Shown here in pieces: positions 8,067 through 14,143 of a stretch of DNA of 14,143 nt. The DNA is from an uncultured Collinsella sp. (GTDB lineage Bacteria > Actinomycetota > Coriobacteriia > Coriobacteriales > Coriobacteriaceae): NCBI GenBank assembly GCA_937969105.1, contig CALBUZ010000017.1:1-14143 (forward strand), written 5' to 3'. The notes under the pieces were generated by a model, which did not search any database, was not told the DNA's origin, and saw nothing but the letters and a program-made list of their open reading frames with translations. The position numbers and the translations under genes were made by a program. Numbering within the stretch: the stretch's first letter is position 1; each line of letters begins with the position of its first letter.

Positions 8067-9449
8067 CTACAGAGACGCGATCGTTGCGTTTGCGCACTTG
8101 AGCGCACCGTCGGTGACGGTAAGCGCCACACCCTGGCCCTGCTTGTTGCAGAAGCGAGCGTTGAGCGCAACGTCATCGACAAAGATGGTCGCGATGTCGT
8201 CGTCGACGACCAGACGCACATGGTGAGTGCCCTCGCCCTTAAAGAACAACGGACGCTCGAGGCCCATGTTGTTGACCTGGAACCACGGGTACTGGGGAGC
8301 CGGCGTGAACTCGAGCTTGCCCTCGCGCAGGTTGGCGCGGAACTCATAGGCAAGACCGGTCTCGGCGTCCTCGGCGAACTTGACCGAGAAGCCGGCAGCG
8401 TTACCGCCGAGCTCAATGTCGGCATCGAGCAAGTAGGTGGAGCCGGCATCCGCGGCGAGCACCTGCTCGACCTTGCCCGACTCGCAGGAAAGCTCAAAGG
8501 TCTCGACTGCCTTAGCCTCGCCAAAGGCGCCAAGCATGCTGTCGGGGAGCTTGGTGCCGAGCGTTCCGTCGGCACGCTGAACGATCTCGAGGGGCATAAA
8601 GGTGCCACCCCATAGGTAAGAGCTGGGGTCGCCGCCCTCGTCACGCGTAGGAACCCAACCAAAGAGAACGCGACGCTCGCCATCGAATGCGGTGCGAGCG
8701 GCGTAGTACGCGCGGCCGTCGAAGGAGTCGTCAGCGGGGGTAATCCAAGGACCGTTGATGGACTTGGACATGCGGTAACGGGTCTTGTTGCCGTCGCTGT
8801 ACTCGGAAAAGACGAGGTACCACCAGTCGCCCATCTTAAAGAGATCAGGCATCTCAAACATGGTGTACAGGCCCGGGTTCCACCAGTCGCCCTGGAACTC
8901 CCAGTTGGTCAGATCCTTGGAGGTGAACTTGACCAGGCGGCCGGTCATCAGACGCTTGTCCTCGCCCACACGCGTGCCGAGGATGAGCATGTACTCTTCG
9001 TTCTCCTCATCCCAAAGCACAAAGGGATCGCGCCAGTTGCGGTCATCGTAACCCTCCTGGGGCGGAAGCAGCGTCTCGGCGATGTTCTTCTCCCACTTGA
9101 CGGCGTCGTCGCTCGTTGCGTGAAGAAGAACCTGCTTCATCAAACGTGCGCGGACCTTATCGCGATTGCAACCAGTGTAGAGCGCATGGTACTTGTCGCC
9201 CACCTTAAACACCGTGCCGGCATAAACATACTGGTCGACTTCCTCGTCGCCGCCACGCTCAAGGCTCTCGCCAAAGTCCTTGTAGTTGACGAAATCCTTG
9301 GTCGTAGCGAGTGCCCAGCCAAACGGCTCTCCGAAAGGTTCGGGGTTACGCGTGTCACGCTGATGATAGAGATAGAACGTGCCGTCCTCGCCGTACGGCA
9401 TGATGTCGCCTACCCAAATTCCCTCAGGCTGGTAATACACCTTGTGCAT
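8067..9449 (-). CDS. GH32 family glycosidase, Aec43-like (putative fructo-oligosaccharide hydrolase)
   Basis: A 460-residue GH32 enzyme, cytoplasmic, no signal peptide. It lacks the standard WxNDPNG block; instead it has QPEGIWVGDIMPYGEDGTFYLYH, with Asp15 as probable nucleophile. Other catalytic elements are NWRDPFVL (RDP at 140-142) and TMFEMPDLF with Glu199 as acid/base (EMPD in place of ECPD). A C-terminal beta-sandwich (about 320-460) is present. The GDxMPY pattern is typical, to my knowledge, of the GH32 subgroup containing E. coli Aec43/FosGH2 from the short-chain fructo-oligosaccharide locus. It is the first gene of the operon, 45 bp ahead of the PTS gene. The start at ATG 9449 has AAAGGAAG 6 nt upstream; a GTG at 9467 would place that site inside the gene. 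Exact substrate (sucrose-6-P, kestose or another phosphorylated fructoside) is not readable from sequence. Confidence 0.85.
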   Translation of the reverse strand: MHKVYYQPEGIWVGDIMPYGEDGTFYLYHQRDTRNPEPFGEPFGWALATTKDFVNYKDFGESLERGGDEEVDQYVYAGTVFKVGDKYHALYTGCNRDKVRARLMKQVLLHATSDDAVKWEKNIAETLLPPQEGYDDRNWRDPFVLWDEENEEYMLILGTRVGEDKRLMTGRLVKFTSKDLTNWEFQGDWWNPGLYTMFEMPDLFKMGDWWYLVFSEYSDGNKTRYRMSKSINGPWITPADDSFDGRAYYAARTAFDGERRVLFGWVPTRDEGGDPSSYLWGGTFMPLEIVQRADGTLGTKLPDSMLGAFGEAKAVETFELSCESGKVEQVLAADAGSTYLLDADIELGGNAAGFSVKFAEDAETGLAYEFRANLREGKLEFTPAPQYPWFQVNNMGLERPLFFKGEGTHHVRLVVDDDIATIFVDDVALNARFCNKQGQGVALTVTDGALKCANATIASL

Positions 9450-9491
9450 CCGAGACTTCCTTTCCACGACATACTAACTCGGTACAATGGC

Positions 9492-9520
9492 AAGATATGT
9501 CAATCGTTTTCATATGTCAA
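9492..9520 (-). promoter_or_regulatory. Predicted sigma-70 promoter of the sucrose/fructan operon
   Basis: On the minus strand a perfect -35 TTGACA (9515-9520), a 17-bp spacer, and -10 TATCTT (9492-9497) predict a start near 9485, about 35 nt before the GH32 start codon. The -35 lies inside one operator copy and the -10 at the edge of the second, so repressor binding would block polymerase. Confidence 0.6.
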
Positions 9521-9527
9521 ACGTTTT
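9494..9527 (-). promoter_or_regulatory. Tandem LacI-type operators at the operon promoter
   Basis: Two 17-bp direct repeats abut exactly: on the minus strand AAAACGTTTGACATATG (9527-9511) followed by AAAACGATTGACATATC (9510-9494). Each has the central CG of LacI/GalR operators; the first contains the perfect AAACGTTT palindrome. They overlap the predicted -35 and -10. The likely ligand is the adjacent LacI-family repressor. Confidence 0.6.
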
Positions 9528-9562
9528 CACACCAATACGTCTTTTCGCAGTTCCAGTCGTCG

Positions 9563-9580
9563 GCAAACGGTTGACATATG
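9563..9580 (+). promoter_or_regulatory. Third LacI-type operator copy, opposite orientation
   Basis: GCAAACGGTTGACATATG on the plus strand repeats the AAACG-N-TTGACATATG motif of the tandem pair, inverted and about 38 bp further upstream of the promoter. This arrangement would suit cooperative or looped repressor binding. The TTGACA here has no matching -10 or gene on the plus strand. Confidence 0.45.
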
Positions 9581-9632
9581 CCGGTGAACGGTCATCAGAG
9601 GCGTTTGAGGAATTCTTTTGGCACGGGATGAA

Positions 9633-10643
9633 CTACGCGGTTTTGCCCTCAATGAGTTCAACGGGGAGCTTGATATTCGATTCGGGATTATCGCCGTTAA
9701 TAAGAGCGATGATGGATTGCGCCGCGAGCTCTCCGATGCGATCGATATCTTGACGTACGGTTGTTAAGTCAGGCATAAACGTCATAGTTCGGCGAGCGCC
9801 ATCCGCGCCCACGACCTTAATATCGTCTGGAGTGCTCAAGCCGCGCTGCTTCATCACGTTGAGACAGATGGCCGCCATCGTATCGTCTCCCGCAAAGATG
9901 CCGTCAATATCGGGGTTCTCATCGAGGATCTTCGCAACGACCGCGCCCTTTTCGTCGTCGGGCTTAACGAACTCAACCTCACGGACAAGCGCGGACAAAC
10001 CGGCCTGCTCAACAACATCGAGGTAGGCATCGGTACGCTTATTGGCAGGCATGCGCATGCGGCTATTGCTGCGCAGGCACAGGATACGCCTGCAGCCGTC
10101 ATCAATCAGACGGCGCGTGGCGAGCTCGCCAATGCCATAGCTGTCACTTGCAATCTGGACAGAGCCCTCGCCAAGATCGCAGTCGATGCCAACCAGGCTC
10201 AAGCCCATCTCGGCATATGCCTCGGCACCGATATTGAGGGAGTTGACGATGACGCCGTCGACCATATTGCGGCGGAGCATGTCAATATAGGAACGCTCAA
10301 GATCGGGTCGATTGGCGCTGTTGCACAGCAACATCTTAAAGCCGTTTTCCGCTAACGTGCGCTCGACCGCCTGCACAACCTGAGCATGGAACGGGCTGCT
10401 CACAAAGGGAACGATCATACCGATAAGATTCAGTCGACCGTTGAGCATGGCACGGGCGATATCGTTGGGCGTATAGTTGATGCGCTCCATCGCGGCATGG
10501 ACCTTATCGCGGGTCTCTTGGCTAATATAGCCGCGATTATTAAGCACGCGAGATACCGTAGTAGGCGAAACCCCCGCCACCGCTGCAACTTCCTTGATGC
10601 CAGGCTTAGCCGTATCCTTAGAACGAGCACTCTCGCGAGCCAT
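9633..10643 (-). CDS. scrR: LacI-family sucrose/fructan operon repressor (ScrR-like)
   Basis: A 336-residue LacI/GalR transcription factor. The N-terminal helix-turn-helix IKEVAAVAGVSPTTVSRVLNN (residues 16-36) is followed by the hinge helix NYTPNDIARAM and a periplasmic-binding-protein-like sensor domain that begins LIGMIVPFVSSPFHAQVV and includes DGIFAGDDTMAAICL. The start at ATG 10643 has a strong GGGGAGG 5 nt upstream; an ATG at 10664 gives an unlikely longer N-terminus. It lies directly upstream of the sugar operon on the same strand, with operators in the 183-bp gap and one before its own gene, so it probably represses both. Sensing of sucrose, sucrose-6-phosphate or fructose derivatives is inferred from context. 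Confidence 0.9.
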   Translation of the reverse strand: MARESARSKDTAKPGIKEVAAVAGVSPTTVSRVLNNRGYISQETRDKVHAAMERINYTPNDIARAMLNGRLNLIGMIVPFVSSPFHAQVVQAVERTLAENGFKMLLCNSANRPDLERSYIDMLRRNMVDGVIVNSLNIGAEAYAEMGLSLVGIDCDLGEGSVQIASDSYGIGELATRRLIDDGCRRILCLRSNSRMRMPANKRTDAYLDVVEQAGLSALVREVEFVKPDDEKGAVVAKILDENPDIDGIFAGDDTMAAICLNVMKQRGLSTPDDIKVVGADGARRTMTFMPDLTTVRQDIDRIGELAAQSIIALINGDNPESNIKLPVELIEGKTA

Positions 10644-10661
10644 AGCACCCTCCCCCATCAA

Positions 10662-10680
10662 CATGTCATACGTTTACATA
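10662..10680. promoter_or_regulatory. LacI-type operator before the repressor gene
   Basis: On the minus strand TATGTAAACGTATGACATG resembles the AAACG-N-TTGACATATG operators of the sugar operon, with ATGT/ACAT flanks. It sits just upstream of the repressor's ribosome site, which suggests autoregulation. A possible promoter TTGTTG-16-TATGTA overlaps it, but this is weak. Confidence 0.4.
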
Positions 10681-10768
10681 CGAACAAAGCATACCCCAAC
10701 AACAGCGGGAAGACGGTAACAGTACAAGTAAGTAAACGACTCATCCAAATAATTAGGAGAGTTCCGCC

Positions 10769-10884
10769 TAAAGGGTGACTACACAGGACCCCAGCCGGGG
10801 CTGTTTGGGCTACCTCCCAAAACATTCCGCAGGACGCAAAGAGGCTCGCCGCACGAAGTGCGCAGCGAGCCTCTTTGCATGTCC
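10769..10884. repeat. Repeat unit 1, related to the long hairpin unit
   Basis: The left half (10769-10832) aligns with 10916-10980 with one single-base gap: both start TAAAGG, share GAC-N-AC and CAGGA, and end AAACATTCCGCAG. The middle of this half is diverged. The right half is a strong hairpin (10832-10884) and does not resemble the right half of unit 2. This suggests a family of dispersed repeats with exchangeable hairpins. Confidence 0.5.
10832..10884. terminator. Strong hairpin, possible terminator
   Basis: Perfect 14-bp arms GCAAAGAGGCTCGC (10836-10849) and GCGAGCCTCTTTGC (10865-10878), extended by GGAC/GTCC and an inner GCAC/GTGC pair. Neither side has a long T-run; on the minus side TGTTTT follows after about 10 nt. 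It could stop transcripts leaving the PFL genes before the repressor gene. Confidence 0.4.
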
Positions 10885-10914
10885 GAGGACACCAATTTAA
10901 TTTAGCGTGGTTCC

Positions 10915-11058
10915 CTAAAGGACGACAACGCAGGAGACCCGGCAAGGCCGGGAGCACTTTGTCTCGCAAACATTCCGCAGCCGCGAAGCGGCGAGGACGT
11001 TTGAGAGGCAAAGTGCGTAGGCCTTACCGGGTCTCCGGTGGGAGTTGAGTCCCTTTAG
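10915..11058. repeat. Near-palindromic long hairpin element directly after the radical-domain gene
   Basis: Outer arms CTAAAGGAC (10915-10923) and GTCCCTTTAG (11049-11058) flank a core (10933-11036) with pairs GGAGACCCGG/CCGGGTCTCC, AAGGCC/GGCCTT, GCACTTTG/CAAAGTGC, CTC/GAG, CAAAC/GTTTG and a terminal GCCGC-gaa-GCGGC. Small symmetric mismatches interrupt it. The right outer arm contains the stop codon of the radical-domain gene. It is either a MITE-like repeat or a very stable 3'-end structure. Confidence 0.6.
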
Positions 11059-11306
11059 AACTTGTCGTGGAAGGTACGCGCAATGACCTCGTCCTGCTGC
11101 TCCTTGGTGAGCGTGTGGAAGTTCACGGCGTAGCCGGAAACGCGGATGGTCAGCTGCGGATACTTCTCGGGGTGAGCCTGAGCGTCGAGCAGCGTCTCAC
11201 GGTTGAAGACGTTGATGTTCAGGTGGTGGCCACCCTTCTCGGCGTAAGCGTCGAGCATGTGGACCAGGTTATCGGCCTGGGTCTCGGAAACTTCAGAAAC
11301 CTTCAT
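11055..11306 (-). CDS. Stand-alone glycyl radical domain of pyruvate formate-lyase
   Basis: An 83-residue protein equal to the C-terminal glycyl radical domain of PflB. It shows [37 protein letters not shown] with the radical-bearing Gly58, and [14 protein letters not shown]. Its N-terminus ([16 protein letters not shown]) matches the segment that precedes this domain in E. coli PflB, not the longer N-terminal part of YfiD/GrcA, so it looks like the missing end of the upstream core protein and not a spare-part cofactor. The start ATG 11306 has AAGGAG 7 nt upstream. It follows the core gene by 85 bp on the same strand. The inferred role is to bind the core, be activated by PflA at Gly58, and deliver the radical to its Cys-Cys site. 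YfiD shows that such a domain can work in trans (established). Confidence 0.9.
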   Translation of the reverse strand: MKVSEVSETQADNLVHMLDAYAEKGGHHLNINVFNRETLLDAQAHPEKYPQLTIRVSGYAVNFHTLTKEQQDEVIARTFHDKF

Positions 11307-11318
11307 AATGTGTCTCCT

Positions 11319-11391
11319 TCGATTAATAGGCGCCGGCCGAAACCGGCGCGCTAATCAGTAATCGTTATTGTTAGTATAGCACTAACAATAG
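11319..11391 (-). promoter_or_regulatory. Two stacked hairpins between the halves of split PFL
   Basis: Immediately after the core stop codon comes TATTGTTAGT-GCTAT-ACTAACAATA (11390-11366), a 10-bp AU-rich hairpin, followed by GCGCCGG-TTTCGG-CCGGCGC (about 11330-11349), a 7-bp GC hairpin, then the ribosome site of the radical-domain gene. There is no U-run. They may set the relative amounts of the two proteins by RNA processing or partial termination. Confidence 0.5.
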
Positions 11392-13443
<2,052 letters not shown>

Positions 13444-13462
13444 TGTGTAACCACGCTCCTAG

Positions 13463-13978
13463 TTACGTAAGGCTCCTGAGGGATCTTTGCTTGATATGGG
13501 AACGGGTGCTGGCTTCCCTGGTATTCCATTAACGATAGCCACGCATCGTAAGGCTACTTATATTGACTCTGTTGGCAAGAAGGTTGATGCTGTCAATTCT
13601 TTTGTTCATGCTCTTGGATTGAAATATGGTCATGCAGTCCATGATCGCCTTGAAGAATATGCTCGAAGCCATAAGAAGCAGTTCTCCGTCGTAACTGCCC
13701 GCGCACTCGCCCCTCTACCGATTCTTGTTGAGTATGCGGCTCCGTACCTCAAGGATGGAGGGCTATTTGTTATCACGAAGGGCAATCCATCGGATGAGGA
13801 GCTTGCTTCTGGCATGTCGGCAGCTAAGATCTGCGGCTTCACTTTGCTTCTGAATGAAGCAATCGATTTGCCTGAGGGCTTGGGCCACAGGGAGTTCATT
13901 GTTCTTAAGAAGAGTCATCCAGCATCCGTTTCATTGCCTCGTGCAAATGGCATGGCAAAGAAGAATCCGCTTGCTTAG
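13463..13978 (+). CDS. rsmG: 16S rRNA (guanine527-N7)-methyltransferase RsmG, 5'-truncated
   Basis: The reading frame opens after a TAG at 13460-13462 and reads LRKAPEGSLLDMGTGAGFPGIPL before continuing to a TAG at 13976. The LLDMGTGAGFPGIPL block is the SAM-binding motif of RsmG, normally about 70 residues from the N-terminus, and VVTARALAPLPILVEYAAPYLKDGG, FVITKGNP and LGHREFIVLKK complete the family pattern. The first 70 or so residues are missing and are replaced by the end of pflB on the other strand. The only available start is a TTG at 13487 without a good ribosome site, so it is likely nonfunctional as it stands. The piece looks visibly more AT-rich than pflB. Loss of RsmG gives low-level streptomycin resistance in other bacteria. 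The position beside parS and parA matches the usual origin-proximal gene order. Confidence 0.8.
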   Translation, partial: LRKAPEGSLLDMGTGAGFPGIPLTIATHRKATYIDSVGKKVDAVNSFVHALGLKYGHAVHDRLEEYARSHKKQFSVVTARALAPLPILVEYAAPYLKDGGLFVITKGNPSDEELASGMSAAKICGFTLLLNEAIDLPEGLGHREFIVLKKSHPASVSLPRANGMAKKNPLA

Positions 13979-13979
13979 A

Positions 13980-13995
13980 TGTTTCACGTGAAACA
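13980..13995. promoter_or_regulatory. parS site 1
   Basis: Perfect TGTTTCACGTGAAACA, the canonical chromosomal ParB binding site (established consensus). It begins one base after the rsmG stop codon. Confidence 0.93.
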
Positions 13996-14018
13996 TAATG
14001 GATGCTAACAACTTGCCA

Positions 14019-14034
14019 TGTTTCACGTGAAACA
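14019..14034. promoter_or_regulatory. parS site 2
   Basis: Perfect TGTTTCACGTGAAACA, extended to a 24-bp palindrome (14015-14038) by GCCA/TGGC flanks. Its centre is 39 bp from that of site 1. Confidence 0.93.
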
Positions 14035-14057
14035 TGGCGGTTGATATCGAATCGGAA

Positions 14058-14073
14058 TGTTTCACGTGAAACA
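14058..14073. promoter_or_regulatory. parS site 3
   Basis: Perfect TGTTTCACGTGAAACA, again exactly 39 bp from the previous site and 40 bp before the following start codon. ParB bound here could also regulate the downstream par operon. Confidence 0.93.
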
Positions 14074-14112
14074 TCCTCCGTTTGACAGCTTTAATACACA
14101 CCAGGAGGGACC

Positions 14113-14143
14113 GTGGGATTTCGCGACGTTAAGCGTTCTAAGA
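14113..14143 (+). CDS. parA: Start of a probable parA/soj gene (truncated by window edge)
   Basis: A GTG start at 14113 follows an excellent AGGAGG ribosome site (14103-14108) and reads VGFRDVKRSK before the window ends. The order rsmG - parS - this gene, and the three parS sites, indicate the ParA ATPase of the chromosome segregation system; parB should follow. Only ten codons are visible, so identity is inferred from position and the basic leader. Confidence 0.55.
   Translation, partial: MGFRDVKRSK

Larger units (their letters stand above)
10644..11054. other. Repeat-filled intergenic region between the repressor gene and the PFL genes
   Basis: About 410 bp without a credible gene. From the left it holds the repressor's leader and operator, a first repeat unit (10769-10884) and a second unit folding into a very long hairpin (10915-11058). 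A minus-strand reading frame through it (10658-11011) is low-complexity, Cys-rich and follows the hairpins, so I do not call it coding. Confidence 0.5.

Noticed and set aside
7940..8857. 305-residue minus-strand frame rich in Ser, Arg and Pro
   Set aside because: It overlaps the GH32 and PTS genes in another frame on the same strand and shows only low-complexity shadow composition.
10658..11011. 117-residue minus-strand frame in the repeat region
   Set aside because: It follows the arms of the hairpins, lacks a ribosome site and domain, and its sequence is explained by the repeats.
11055..11306. Possibility that the small protein is a YfiD/GrcA spare-part cofactor
   Set aside because: It lacks the YfiD N-terminal part and continues the PflB sequence exactly where the core stops; the core itself has no radical domain to repair.
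11307..11391. Possibility that the PFL split is a sequencing frameshift
   Set aside because: An 85-nt gap with two hairpins, a new ribosome site and an ATG cannot come from one indel or base change.
13979..14073. Short palindromes after rsmG as a CRISPR or terminator array
   Set aside because: The repeats are the exact ParB consensus, only 16 bp, with no loop or T-run, and only three copies.
14082..14087. TTGACA as a -35 of a parA promoter
   Set aside because: No -10-like hexamer lies 16-18 bp downstream; that position falls on the ribosome site.

Overview
The window reads as chromosomal DNA from a high-GC Gram-positive anaerobe of the Coriobacteriia, most likely Collinsella or a close relative. 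This rests on moderately high GC, strong AGGAG-type ribosome binding sites, fermentative pyruvate formate-lyase, a sucrose/fructan PTS locus, and perfect ParB parS sites beside rsmG and parA. The genus is inference from gene content and protein character, not a database match.

Layout from left to right; almost everything is on the minus strand. (1) 1-1368: a DUF3990 gene followed by an overlapping XRE-type helix-turn-helix gene that runs off the left edge, behind a paired palindromic operator-like element; this looks like a toxin-antitoxin type module. (2) 1405-4749: housekeeping genes engB (ribosome-assembly GTPase), mtnN (MTA/SAH nucleosidase), pflA (PFL activase) and a DegV/FakB-type fatty-acid binding protein. 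(3) 5026-10643: a sucrose / short fructo-oligosaccharide locus. A LacI-family repressor precedes an operon of a GH32 enzyme of the Aec43-like type, a sucrose-type PTS EIIBC and a classical GH32 sucrose-6-phosphate hydrolase. Three LacI-type operator copies lie at the operon promoter and one lies before the repressor gene. (4) 10644-11058: an intergenic stretch made of two related repeat units, one forming a near-palindrome of about 144 nt. (5) 11055-13443: a pyruvate formate-lyase split into two genes, a 683-residue core carrying the Cys-Cys pair and a separate 83-residue protein carrying the glycyl radical motif. (6) 13463-14143, plus strand: rsmG lacking its N-terminal part, three perfect parS sites spaced exactly 39 bp apart, and the first codons of a probable parA.

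How the genes fit together: sugar is imported and phosphorylated by the PTS, cleaved by the GH32 enzymes, and the resulting pyruvate is converted to acetyl-CoA and formate by PFL, which PflA activates. The most interesting items are the split PFL with hairpins between its halves, the evenly spaced parS triplet, the abrupt junction between pflB and a beheaded rsmG (a rearrangement or an assembly join), the DUF3990/HTH module with its operator pair, and the long hairpin repeats.
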